A stretch of 64,000 bases of DNA from Brachybacterium equifaecis (GTDB lineage Bacteria > Actinomycetota > Actinomycetes > Actinomycetales > Dermabacteraceae). The notes beneath the pieces were generated by a model that was not told the origin of the DNA, searched no databases, and saw only the letters and a list, made by a program, of their open reading frames with translations. Of the stretch, positions 25,039-32,750 are shown in pieces. How positions within the stretch are numbered: the first letter of the stretch is position 1; the number at the start of each line of letters is the position of its first letter. Both the position numbers and the translations under genes were made by a program. The stretch is taken from the NCBI RefSeq assembly GCF_023509525.1, contig NZ_JAKNCJ010000003.1:1-64000 (forward strand). The letters run 5' to 3'.

Positions 25039-25932
25039 TCAGACCTTCGGGACCTCGGGCTGCTCGTCGAGGAGCTGGGAGAAGTCCACGCGCCCGGGCT
25101 CCGGGGCGGCAGGCATGCGGGCCTGGATCAGGAACGAGGAGGTGGAGAGCGCCACGGGACCCTGCGCGAACCGGGGCTCGAGGGATGCGATCGCCTCTTC
25201 GAGAGCAGCGGCGTCGGCATCTGCCGCCCACGGTGCCCGGCCGACGCTCCCGGCGAGAGCCGATGCGGAGGCGAACTCGGTGCGGCCGTGGAACACCTCG
25301 GAGCGCTCGATCGCGAAGCCCGACTGGGTGAGACGGTGGGCCTGGGACTGCAGGGTCTCCGTCGCGGCCGACGGATCCTGGTCGTCGCCGCGCAGCTCCG
25401 CGAGATCGCCCTCTGCACGCTGCTGGATGAGCAGGATGCCTCCGGGGGCGAGGACCCGCCGCACCTCCTGCGGGTCGAACGCGCCGTGCGAGCACAGCAC
25501 GAGATCGAAGCGCTCGGGAGCGAACGGCAAGGACGCGCCCGGGGCTACAGGGTCATGCGCCGCGACTTCGACGCCCGCTTCCTCGAGCGCGGCGCGCAGC
25601 CGATCGAGCTCGTCTCCCGGTCGCGCAGTCGCAGCCGCGTCCTGCGGGACGTCCTGGCCTATCCGCGCGAGCATCTCCCCCGCTTCCGCCCCGAGGGCGA
25701 GCACGTGATGCGAGACCTGGCAGAGGATGGCGGCGGCCTGCTCGAAGCGCCAAGGCGTCTCCTCATCCCTCACGCCACTGGCCGCTCCGCGGCCTCCCTC
25801 TTCGAGCGCCCGAGCGAGGATCTCGCGCCACGGTGCCTCCGTGCCGCCGCGCTCCGCGCGATCGCTGGGGAGGCTCGTGGGGTCGATGTGCTGGTCGCTG
25901 CGCCGATCCGTGCCCTCGCAATGCTGATCCAT
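25039..25932 (-). CDS. SAM-dependent methyltransferase, RlmA-like
   Basis: The 297-residue protein has a disordered N-terminus (about 60 residues), then a class I methyltransferase core: VLALGAEAGEMLARIG (motif I region, diverged from the usual GxGxG), FDLVLCSHGAFDP (motif IV, about 165) and RRVLAPGGILLIQQRAEGDL (motif V). The latter part resembles 23S rRNA guanine-N1 methyltransferases (RlmA/TlrB), which also carry a zinc finger; that finger is missing. The diverged motif I makes the activity uncertain. It ends 114 bases before garA and is the last host gene before the tRNA. Confidence 0.6.
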   Translation of the reverse strand: MDQHCEGTDRRSDQHIDPTSLPSDRAERGGTEAPWREILARALEEGGRGAASGVRDEETPWRFEQAAAILCQVSHHVLALGAEAGEMLARIGQDVPQDAAATARPGDELDRLRAALEEAGVEVAAHDPVAPGASLPFAPERFDLVLCSHGAFDPQEVRRVLAPGGILLIQQRAEGDLAELRGDDQDPSAATETLQSQAHRLTQSGFAIERSEVFHGRTEFASASALAGSVGRAPWAADADAAALEEAIASLEPRFAQGPVALSTSSFLIQARMPAAPEPGRVDFSQLLDEQPEVPKV

Positions 25933-26045
25933 CAGGTCTCCGTCCGACGGGCCGCCCGGAGGCGGCGAAGGTGCTCAGGGGTGCTGACCAGCCCACTCTC
26001 CCACACCCCGCTGGAGCGCCGTGGGGCAGGTCACGCCCGCTCCGA

Positions 26046-26122
26046 TTCGCTCTGCACGCCCATCTCGGTCTACTATCGATGACGGTCCTCCTCAGCGAGG
26101 ACCACGGGATCCTTCCGAGGAT
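26046..26122 (+). promoter_or_regulatory. Host tRNA-Pro promoter and hairpin-containing leader
   Basis: TTCGCT (26046-26051) and TACTAT (26071-26076) form a plausible -35/-10 with a 19-bp spacer. Two hairpins follow in the leader: GGTCCTC/GAGGACC (about 26083-26102) and GATCCT/AGGATC (about 26109-26124). Now that the tRNA is interrupted, this host promoter reads into the element and can still drive the element's complete tRNA-Pro at 26206. Confidence 0.4.
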
Positions 26123-26124
26123 CA

Positions 26125-26172
<48 letters not shown>

Positions 26173-26205
26173 TTACCCCTCCTGGTTGGCTCAAAAATTG
26201 AATAA

Positions 26206-26279
26206 CGGGATGTGGCGCAGCTTGGTAGCGCACCTGACTGGGGGTCAGGGGGTCGCAGGTTCAAATCCTGTCATCCCGA
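26206..26279 (+). tRNA. tRNA-Pro(GGG) carried by the ICE
   Basis: A complete 74-nt cloverleaf is present: acceptor CGGGATG/CATCCCG, D-stem GCGC/GCGC, anticodon stem CCTGA/TCAGG with loop CTGGGGG (anticodon GGG at 26240-26242), T-stem GCAGG/CCTGT and discriminator A. CCA is not encoded (ACG follows), unlike the host gene. The acceptor stem has one compensated base pair and the anticodon stem another pair that differ from the host gene, so it is a separate, functional-looking gene. It lies 33 bases inside attL and should replace the host tRNA destroyed by integration. Confidence 0.9.
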
Positions 26280-26344
26280 CGTAAAAGCCCTGGTGAGAGC
26301 ATGTTTCTCGCCGGGGCTTCGTCATGTCTTGGGAGGGTTTTTGT

Positions 26345-26450
26345 TGGTCCCCCTCTGGTCCCCCTGGACCCGCGCACGCTCGGGCTGCCTGTGGATAGAT
26401 GGGCCCTCCGAGACCCCTTCCCTGTGGATAAGGGGACCAAAAGGGGACCA
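26345..26450. repeat. Left-end array of 11-bp-spaced GGGGACCA sites (two pairs, opposite orientations)
   Basis: TGGTCCCC occurs at 26345-26352 and 26356-26363 (minus-oriented pair, period 11). GGGGACCA occurs at 26432-26439 and 26443-26450 (plus-oriented pair, period 11). The same unit occurs three times at period 11 at the right end (62514-62543). Helically phased repeats near both ends of an integrase-type element are typical of arm-type integrase or excisionase binding sites. Confidence 0.6.
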
Positions 26451-26565
26451 GAACGATTCCCGGCCTCATTCGCCCCCCTGCCCGGCTGTTATCGGATGGA
26501 CGTGAGGACTCGGTAGTCCCCGCTTCTCTCGGACGCGGGCGAGAGCGGCTCGCGTGAACCGAGGC

Positions 26566-26595
26566 TTGATATGCAAGTAGCCACTTGCCTACTGT
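26566..26595 (+). promoter_or_regulatory. arsR promoter with an operator in its spacer
   Basis: TTGATA (26566-26571) and TACTGT (26590-26595) are spaced by 18 bp. Inside the spacer is a perfect inverted repeat, GCAAGT (26573-26578) and ACTTGC (26583-26588), around AGCC; it extends to 9-bp arms with one mismatch. The GTG start at 26602 is only 6 bases after the -10, so the transcript is probably leaderless. ArsR binding here would block RNA polymerase. Confidence 0.65.
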
Positions 26596-26601
26596 GGAGG
26601 C

Positions 26602-26880
26602 GTGGGAGACATCTACCAAGCACTCGCCGATCCGACCAGGCGCCTCATCCTCGATGAGCTCTCCGAGCGCGATGGGCAGAGCTTGTTCGAGTTGTGCGGC
26701 CGGCTGGCGATGCGGCATGGCATTGCGTCGTCCAGGCAGGCGATCTCCCAGCATCTGACCGTCTTGGAAGAAGCGGGACTTGTCAGCTCGCAACGTTCTG
26801 GGCGGACGAAACTCCTCTCCCTGCACACCGAGCCGCTGCGGGAGATCACCGAACGCTGGCTCACCGAACCGAAGGAATGA
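26602..26880 (+). CDS. ArsR/SmtB-family repressor
   Basis: The 92-residue winged-helix protein has IYQALADPTRRLILDELSER at its start and the recognition helix region SRQAISQHLTVLEEAGLVSS (about residues 45-65), as in ArsR regulators that control VOC or ATPase-type partners. No Cys-rich metal site is visible, so it probably senses something other than arsenite, or works through its partner. The stop lies 3 bases before the VOC gene's start, so they form an operon under an apparently autoregulated promoter. Confidence 0.85.
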   Translation: MGDIYQALADPTRRLILDELSERDGQSLFELCGRLAMRHGIASSRQAISQHLTVLEEAGLVSSQRSGRTKLLSLHTEPLREITERWLTEPKE

Positions 26881-26883
26881 CTC

Positions 26884-27276
26884 ATGAGCATCCGAATCAA
26901 CGTCACGAGCGTCTTCGTTGACGACCAGGCCAAGGCACTCGCCTTCTACACCGACAAGCTCGGCTTCGTCCCCAAGAACGACGTGCCACTGGGCGAGTTC
27001 CGCTGGCTGACCGTGGTCGGACCTGACGCACCCGACGGCCCCGAGCTGCTGCTGGAGCCCAATCAGCACCCTGCGGCCAACGCCTATACAGCCGCACTCG
27101 TCGCCGACGGCATCCCGGCAGCCTCCTTCGCCGTTGACGATGTGGCCGCGACCTATGCGCAGCTTGTTGCTGGCGGCGTCCGATTCACGCAAGAACCGAC
27201 ACCGATGGGGCCTGTCGTCACCGCCGTATTGGACGACACCTGCGGAAACCTCATCCAGCTCACAAGCCCGGCATAA
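26884..27276 (+). CDS. VOC (glyoxalase/bleomycin-resistance/dioxygenase fold) protein
   Basis: The 130-residue protein has two beta-alpha-beta-beta-beta modules: NVTSVFVDDQAKALAFYTDK with LGFVPKNDVPLGEFRWLTVV (1-50), then FAVDDVAATYAQLVAGGVRF and DTCGNLIQL at the C-terminus. Possible metal ligands are the Glu in PELLLEP and the conserved GNLIQL end. Families with this fold isomerise, dioxygenate or sequester small molecules, including antibiotics. Pairing with an ArsR-type repressor is common on mobile DNA. The substrate is unknown. Confidence 0.8.
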   Translation: MSIRINVTSVFVDDQAKALAFYTDKLGFVPKNDVPLGEFRWLTVVGPDAPDGPELLLEPNQHPAANAYTAALVADGIPAASFAVDDVAATYAQLVAGGVRFTQEPTPMGPVVTAVLDDTCGNLIQLTSPA

Positions 27277-27349
27277 CACAGGCCACCGTCGTTCACGTCC
27301 AGCATTGCCGCCTGCATCGGTTTGCCCCGAGTCCAGCCCGATCGCGGAG

Positions 27350-28579
27350 CTAGATGCCGCGCTTGGGCGGCTGACTCTGGCGCGCATGGCGACGCTGCCC
27401 CGCGGCAGAGAGGAAGGCGTTGGCCTGCTCAGCGGCGGAGGCGAGGTGGCGGTCGTCGGGGTGCAGGTAGCCGCGGGTGGTCTCCAGCGAGGCGTGCCCG
27501 AGGATGTCTTGGAGGACGTGCAGAGGGATGCCGGCGTCGGCCATCCAGGTCGCCCCGGTGTGGCGCAGGCCGTGCCGGGTGAGGTCAGGCAGCCCGAGCT
27601 TCGCCACGACGCCGTCCCAGTTCGTGGCGTCGCGGACGGTCGCAGTGGTGAGGTAGCCGCCCTTCGGACCGACCAGCAACGAGTCCGCGGGCTCCTTGCC
27701 GTCGGTGAAGCGTTCGAGCACGGGCCGGAGCGGTTCGAGGATCGGCACGCGTCGCTCTTTGCGGCTCTTGGTCGGCTTCGTGACCAGGCCACCCTTGCCG
27801 GGGAACACCTGCCGGCGGATCACCACGAGGTTCTTGTCGAAGTCGACATCCCCGACCTGCAACCCAGACACCTCCGAGGACCGGGCCGCGAGCAGCGCGG
27901 CGAGCATCACGAAGTCGCTGTAGGACTGATGCACCTTCCCGCATGCGCGCGCGAGGCGGTTGAGGGTCTTCATGTCCGGGATCGCGTGCGCCCGCGGGGA
28001 GGCGTGTTCGGCGGACTGGCCGCGGAAGGCGTTGCGATTCAGGCTCCGCTTGGCACGGTTCTTCGCGGGGTTGATCTGGATCAGCCCGTCCCGCACGGCT
28101 TCATCGAGCACCCGCACGAGCGGGGCGATAGTGTTCTTGATAGTTGAGGCGCCGTGACGCTGTTCCCACTCATCAATGGTGCGGTCGATGATCCCCGCGG
28201 TGATTTGGGTGACCGGCAGATGCCCGAGCGCGGGCAGCACCCGCAGCTTCAGCCCGTACCCGTAGGTCTCGCCGGTGGAGGTCGGGTCCAGGCCCCGCGC
28301 CCACCGGTCGCCGATGGAGGTGACGAACTCCAGCAGCGTCATGGACACGTCCATGCCCTTGGTCGAGGAGTTGCGGAGCTGGTCGAAGAACGCGTGCGCG
28401 GCCGCTTCGTCCCGCACGATCTCCGAGCGGATCACCCGGCGCTTGGTGGTCGGGTCCGTCCACCGGGCGCGGGCGCGGATGCCGTAGGAGCGGCGCTCCA
28501 TGTCCGTGGAGACCTTCACACCAATCGGCGGGACCGGCTTGGGCTCAGCGGTCGGCTGCGGCTCAGCTCTCCGGGGCAT
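27350..28579 (-). CDS. int: Tyrosine recombinase (ICE integrase)
   Basis: The 409-residue protein has an N-terminal AP2-like arm-binding domain, a SAM-like core-binding domain (about 75-180) and a C-terminal catalytic domain with the first Arg in AARSSEVSGL (about 245), HGLRHTGATW (HxxR, about 335) and LGHASLETTRGYLH, with the nucleophile Tyr in RGYLH at about 370. It sits at the attL end next to the tRNA and would catalyse integration and excision at CTGGGGGTCAAGGGGT. It overlaps the excisionase gene by 17 bases and is the last gene of the long minus-strand operon, so integrase may be made with the transfer genes. Confidence 0.93.
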   Translation of the reverse strand: MPRRAEPQPTAEPKPVPPIGVKVSTDMERRSYGIRARARWTDPTTKRRVIRSEIVRDEAAAHAFFDQLRNSSTKGMDVSMTLLEFVTSIGDRWARGLDPTSTGETYGYGLKLRVLPALGHLPVTQITAGIIDRTIDEWEQRHGASTIKNTIAPLVRVLDEAVRDGLIQINPAKNRAKRSLNRNAFRGQSAEHASPRAHAIPDMKTLNRLARACGKVHQSYSDFVMLAALLAARSSEVSGLQVGDVDFDKNLVVIRRQVFPGKGGLVTKPTKSRKERRVPILEPLRPVLERFTDGKEPADSLLVGPKGGYLTTATVRDATNWDGVVAKLGLPDLTRHGLRHTGATWMADAGIPLHVLQDILGHASLETTRGYLHPDDRHLASAAEQANAFLSAAGQRRHARQSQPPKRGI

Positions 28580-28775
28580 GGTCGTGTTCCAGCTCCGCCA
28601 GCCAGCGATCCACGGCGTCGAGCCGATACCGGGCGATCCCGCCCAGGCGCAGGAACGGCGGCCCCGTGCCCGCCGACCGCCACCGCGACAGGGTGGACTC
28701 CGAGACCTTCAAGTACGCCGCGACCTCGCGGCTGTGCATGAGCGGCGACACCACGAGCGTCCCTTCGTCGCTCAT
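28563..28775 (-). CDS. xis: Excisionase-type helix-turn-helix protein (HTH_17)
   Basis: This 70-residue protein has a MerR-like DNA-binding domain: MHSREVAAYLKVSESTLSRW then GGIARYRLDAVDRWL. Such small HTH_17 proteins adjoining a tyrosine integrase are typically recombination directionality factors. It starts within the stop of the DUF4913 gene (ATGA) and ends inside the integrase gene. It is a good candidate to bind the GGGGACCA arrays. Confidence 0.82.
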   Translation of the reverse strand: MSDEGTLVVSPLMHSREVAAYLKVSESTLSRWRSAGTGPPFLRLGGIARYRLDAVDRWLAELEHDHAPES

Positions 28776-29356
28776 GACAGTTCTCCGGTGTCGGGGTCGA
28801 GGGTGCGGTAGAACGCTTCCTCGGCGTCGCGGCGAGCCTGGACGTCGGCCATGACGAACTCCACGAACTCGGCGTCGCGGTCGATGATCGGCAGGTCCTG
28901 GATCGGGTCGGCGGGTTCCTCACCGGGCCAGACGGTCTGCCTGGTGGGCCGGTCGTGGTCGAGCTTCGTGCCGGACGCAGCGACCCATTCGCGCAGCCGC
29001 TGGCGGGCGTCGGCGAAGTCGCGGTGCCAGCCCAGTGGCGCGGAGCCGTTCTGCTCGGGGTCGTAGGCGCACAGCCAGTGCAGGTGCAGCGCGGACAGCT
29101 CCCACAGCAGCTCAGAGTGGGCGTACCAGGCGGGCGGGATCACCGCGGCGGGCAGACCGTAGGTGTGCCGCAGCCAGTCCACCCACCGGTTCAGCTCCAG
29201 CCACTCGACCTCGGCATCGTCGGCGTTCAGCAGGTTCCAGTTGATCGGGTGCGGCGGCTCCGCGATCAGCGGGTCCTCGAAGCCCTCGTCGCCGTCCAGC
29301 TCCGGGCCGGGCAGGTCGCCCGTGGTGGCGTCATCGTCGCGGGGATCGTCGGACAT
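28772..29356 (-). CDS. DUF4913-type protein
   Basis: The start is the ATG at 29356 after AGGAG, giving 194 residues with an acidic N-terminus. The core, with WLELNRWVDWLRHTYGLP, WELSALHLHWLCAYDPEQ and LGWHRDFADARQRLREWV, is the conserved DUF4913 region of actinobacterial conjugative elements. It is soluble and rich in Trp. The role is unknown; its fixed position between the coupling protein and excisionase suggests a function in mobilisation. Confidence 0.75.
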   Translation of the reverse strand: MSDDPRDDDATTGDLPGPELDGDEGFEDPLIAEPPHPINWNLLNADDAEVEWLELNRWVDWLRHTYGLPAAVIPPAWYAHSELLWELSALHLHWLCAYDPEQNGSAPLGWHRDFADARQRLREWVAASGTKLDHDRPTRQTVWPGEEPADPIQDLPIIDRDAEFVEFVMADVQARRDAEEAFYRTLDPDTGELS

Positions 29357-29443
29357 GGTGTGCTCCTGTCTGCTCTCGCGGTCCCCGGTCATGCCGGGGC
29401 TTTCTATGGCAGGCAGGTGGGCGCGGAGGCGACTGGCGTGTGC

Positions 29444-31222
29444 TCAGGTGTCAGAGCGGCGCAGCAGGGCCTCTATCTGCGCACGATCGGCGGTGAGCTG
29501 GGTGGTGTCGGGGCGCTTTGGCCACGGGTGCAGGTCGGTGACGATCGGGGGCGCGGAGCGCAGCAGCACGATCCCGGTGCCGAACGGTAGCCGGCGGATG
29601 CGGTCGGGCGGGAAGATCGGCACCCGCCGGACGGAGCGCTGGTTGGAGCGGGTGCCGTGGTCACCCAGCGTCACGGAGTCGGTGTACTCGTCGCGTTCCC
29701 CGACCAGGGCGCTGAGGTCTTGCAGATCGCGACTGTTGGAAGCGCCGCCGAGGATGACCTTGACGATCGACGCGTCCCAGATCGCGCCGGCCTGGTGCTC
29801 GTTCCACTTGTCCCGCGCCTGCGCGAGGGACTGGAGCACCGGCATCGTCGTGATGCCCGACCCGCCGCCTTCGGCCATCAGCGTCGGCAGCGACGGCAGG
29901 GGCGAGAGGTTGGCGATCTCATCCAGCGCCAGCAGCATCGGCGGATCGAGCCGCGCACCGGGTGAGCGCGCGGCGAGACGGCGGGCAGTCTCGATGAGGT
30001 CTTCCACCAGCGCCGCGACCAGTGCGGCGCTGGCTCCCGCACCGGACCCGGTGGCCAGGAGAAACAGGGTGCCGCGGTTCTGGATGAAGTGCTCGGGGTC
30101 GAATCCTTCACCGGGGCCGGGTGAGACGGCGTCGAGCACTCGGGGGTCGGCGAGCGATCCGAGGGCGAGGGACACGCCTTGCCAGATGGAGTCGCGGGTG
30201 CGGGGGTCGGAGTCGATCATCGCTTCCAGCGACTCGGCCCATCCGGTCGCCGCGCGGGTCGAGCCGGTCAGGATCGCCACCGCGTCGGCGGCTGCGGTCG
30301 GGTCGAGGGTCCAGCGGAACAGCTCGGCCGGTGGGCGGTGGTCGATCGCGGCGGCGTGCAGGAGCGCTTGCAGTGCGGCGCGGGTCTTGCCCTCCCAGAA
30401 CCCGCCGCCGTCGACGCCGCCGGATGAGAGGCCGGTTCCGGCGGCGAGCCCGGTGGCGCGGATCATCGCGGTCTGCGGGGACTCACAGCCCCGGATCGGT
30501 GACCACCGCATCCCCGCGGGCAAGCCTTCGGCGAGGTGTTGCGGGTCGAAGATCGCGACCGGCCCGACCCGGCTGCGGGCGCGCAGGGTCGCGGTCAGGT
30601 TGTCCGGCCGGGTCGAGGTCACCACGACGGCACCGGGGGCGTCGAGGATCGCGGGGATCACCAGGTGCAGGCCCTTCCCGGAGCGGGGCGGGCCGATGAC
30701 CATGATCGAGTCCTCCACCGACGCCCACACCCCGGTGCCCTTAGAGGCGCCGAGCCGGTAGCCGACATCTTGCGGGCGTGGATTATCCAGCCCGGGGCGG
30801 AGGTTCCCGGCGCGACGCAGCAGCGCCTTCTCGGACGCGGCGGCAGCGACCTCATGCCTCGTGGCAATGCCCGCCATCCGGCGCGGGTCTTGCTCGACTC
30901 GGTGCGTGTGACGGCGCAGCCGCGACCAGACCCACACGCCGCCGGTGATGAGCACGGCGAGCAGGAGGCTCGTGACGAGCCAGTAGACGACCGGGCTCAT
31001 GCCGGGCGCGTCCAGGGCGCCAGCGGGATCGCCCGGATCGAACAGCACACCGATCCCGGACGCAGGACCACCGGCGGGCTGGCTCGTGCCGGTGACGAAT
31101 GCCGCGACGGACCCGGCGCCGCGGAGCACCAAGGCGATGCCCAACAGGCCGACCAGTCCGATCATGGCCGCGTTGGTCAGCTCATCACCGAACGAGCCGG
31201 TCTGCCGACCCTGACTGTTCAT
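29444..31222 (-). CDS. Type IV coupling protein (VirD4/TraG-like ATPase)
   Basis: The 592-residue protein has two N-terminal membrane helices (about 18-40 and 70-95) and then an AAA/FtsK-type motor with Walker A GPPRSGKGLHLVIP (about residue 175) and Walker B LLALDEIANLSPLPSLPTLM (about 430). The RSGKGxHLVIP form is that of VirD4/TraG coupling proteins, which bring the relaxase-DNA complex to the secretion channel. It overlaps the preceding small gene by 4 bases. Confidence 0.9.
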   Translation of the reverse strand: MNSQGRQTGSFGDELTNAAMIGLVGLLGIALVLRGAGSVAAFVTGTSQPAGGPASGIGVLFDPGDPAGALDAPGMSPVVYWLVTSLLLAVLITGGVWVWSRLRRHTHRVEQDPRRMAGIATRHEVAAAASEKALLRRAGNLRPGLDNPRPQDVGYRLGASKGTGVWASVEDSIMVIGPPRSGKGLHLVIPAILDAPGAVVVTSTRPDNLTATLRARSRVGPVAIFDPQHLAEGLPAGMRWSPIRGCESPQTAMIRATGLAAGTGLSSGGVDGGGFWEGKTRAALQALLHAAAIDHRPPAELFRWTLDPTAAADAVAILTGSTRAATGWAESLEAMIDSDPRTRDSIWQGVSLALGSLADPRVLDAVSPGPGEGFDPEHFIQNRGTLFLLATGSGAGASAALVAALVEDLIETARRLAARSPGARLDPPMLLALDEIANLSPLPSLPTLMAEGGGSGITTMPVLQSLAQARDKWNEHQAGAIWDASIVKVILGGASNSRDLQDLSALVGERDEYTDSVTLGDHGTRSNQRSVRRVPIFPPDRIRRLPFGTGIVLLRSAPPIVTDLHPWPKRPDTTQLTADRAQIEALLRRSDT

Positions 31223-31731
31223 GGCAGCCGCCGGACGATCGTGGCGCCGGAGATACGGCCGACCAGCACCACCTCCACAACCCCGCCCGCAGCATCCGAC
31301 CCGAGCCGGCCGGGGTCGATCAGGGCACGGGCCGTACCGGTACCGGACGCGTCGGTGTGCCCGGTGACGACGGCGACCGCGATGTCCTCGCCGGGAACGA
31401 ACCCGTCGCCTTCAACGGTTTGGAATACCGGCCGCGAGGCTGGCTTCTCGGGGTCAGGCGTCGGGTCGGGTGCTCGGCGACGTTGAGCCGCGATGATGTC
31501 GGTGAAGGTCGTCCCGTCTGCCTCGCGGACCTCGACCCGCGCCGGTGTCGTCCGGTCATCCGTGGCACGGTCGATGATCTGCCCGAATGAGGAACGCCGC
31601 CACGGCGGCGCGAACGGCTCGGGGTCCAGCCGTATCCCGTCGACGGTGACGGCCACGGTGCCGTCCTCGCGCACGTCGAGCACGACGAACGGAATAGACA
31701 CCGGGACCGGTTCGGGCTCGACTCTCCTCAT
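31219..31731 (-). CDS. Conserved ICE protein of unknown function, coupled to the coupling-protein gene
   Basis: The 170-residue protein has an N-terminal strand-rich part (VSIPFVVLDVREDGTVAVTV) with SSFGQIIDRATDDRTTPARV, a Pro-rich linker (about 85-100) and a second beta-rich domain ending GATIVRRLP. I do not recognise a characterised family. Its ATGA overlap with the coupling-protein gene implies stoichiometric synthesis, so it may bind that ATPase. No signal peptide or membrane helix is visible. Confidence 0.6.
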   Translation of the reverse strand: MRRVEPEPVPVSIPFVVLDVREDGTVAVTVDGIRLDPEPFAPPWRRSSFGQIIDRATDDRTTPARVEVREADGTTFTDIIAAQRRRAPDPTPDPEKPASRPVFQTVEGDGFVPGEDIAVAVVTGHTDASGTGTARALIDPGRLGSDAAGGVVEVVLVGRISGATIVRRLP

Positions 31732-31812
31732 AGCGGCGAGGTGAACCAGCGATACCTTCGTCCCGCCCAGACCGGCAGCCGCGAGATGCTGACGTTTCGG
31801 CCCGCGCGCGGC

Positions 31813-32259
31813 TTACTCGCTGGGCGGCGTCAGCTCGATGCCGCGTGATGTAGCGAGAGCTTGGAGTTTCTCGGCATCGTCAGTCTGCACACAGACGGTC
31901 GCGCGGAGGCCTGCTTCCTCGCTGCGAAGCAGGTAGTAGGCGGTGCTGTCTGTGAGCAACTCACCGGCGGCGTCGAAGAACTCCCACCGCACTCGTATCA
32001 GCACGAGTAGGCCGGTGAGGTGGTTCTGATCCAAGAGTTCGTATCCCACGGAGTGGAGGCCGAGCTTCTGGTAGAGCGGGTAGGACTGCTTCAAGCCCTG
32101 CACCATCGCCTCTCGCGATTCGAGGACCCCGGAGAACCGGTCGTCTGCGATCAGGCCTGGCGTCGTCCAGAGGTCGGCCGCGGACTCGGCGTCGAGGTCG
32201 GTCATGGTGGCGGCGTAGCGGGTGAGGTAGTCGTCGATCTGTTCGTGGCTGATGCTCAT
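31813..32259 (-). CDS. NTF2/SnoaL-like protein
   Basis: The 148-residue protein has the cone-shaped NTF2 pattern: a long N-terminal helix with ISHEQIDDYLTRYAATMTDL and DLWTTPGLIADD, then FSGVLESREAMVQGL and a beta sheet ending in YYLLRSEEAGLRATVCV. The fold supports many small-molecule roles. It lies 42 bases after the HTH gene and interrupts the conserved T4SS gene order, so the pair is cargo. No catalytic residues can be assigned. Confidence 0.72.
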   Translation of the reverse strand: MSISHEQIDDYLTRYAATMTDLDAESAADLWTTPGLIADDRFSGVLESREAMVQGLKQSYPLYQKLGLHSVGYELLDQNHLTGLLVLIRVRWEFFDAAGELLTDSTAYYLLRSEEAGLRATVCVQTDDAEKLQALATSRGIELTPPSE

Positions 32260-32301
32260 ACTTCGACGATACGAGCTAATGCCGACAAGGCTGTGACGGT
32301 T

Positions 32302-32679
32302 TTACGCCACCGTCTCAGGCGAGAGTGCGGTGGTGAGCTTCTCGAAAACGCTTCGTGCGCTTGAGGAACTGTAGGGGCCGATGGCGACCAGTGCCGCCAG
32401 CAGGGCGGACACCTCGCCGGGCGTGAGGGAGACCTGGCACGCTTGTTCCCGAGCGGCGACTCGGTAACCGCCTCGTGAACCCCTGACGACTTCAACCGGA
32501 ATGCCGGCTTGTCGGAGCCTGGCGATATCTCGCTCGATGGTCCGCGCGCTGATCCCAACCAGGTCGGCGAGCTGGTTCGCAGTGGTGAGCTTCGGATGCC
32601 GTGCGCGTAGTTGCTCGATGACGGCGTGCTGCCGCTCGACCAGGGGAAGGAGCTGGTGCAGGCGGATGGAGGGGTCCAT
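32302..32679 (-). CDS. Short HTH regulator (DeoR/YafY-type N-terminus without a WYL domain)
   Basis: The start at the ATG at 32679 gives 125 residues. The winged helix spans about 15-75, with LTTANQLADLVGISARTIER and DIARLRQAGIPV then RGSRGGYRV, the typical HTH_11 head of YafY/WYL regulators. Those are about 320 residues with a C-terminal WYL ligand domain; here only a short helical piece (LTPGEVSALLAALVAIG) remains and then the protein stops. It may be a natural short form or a truncation. It probably controls the adjacent SnoaL-like gene. Confidence 0.7.
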   Translation of the reverse strand: MDPSIRLHQLLPLVERQHAVIEQLRARHPKLTTANQLADLVGISARTIERDIARLRQAGIPVEVVRGSRGGYRVAAREQACQVSLTPGEVSALLAALVAIGPYSSSSARSVFEKLTTALSPETVA

Positions 32680-32750
32680 ACGACCAGACTCGCACCTGAG
32701 CGACGGTGATGCCCGGAACAGCTTCGATCCGCCAAGGCCTGGCGTCCCGT

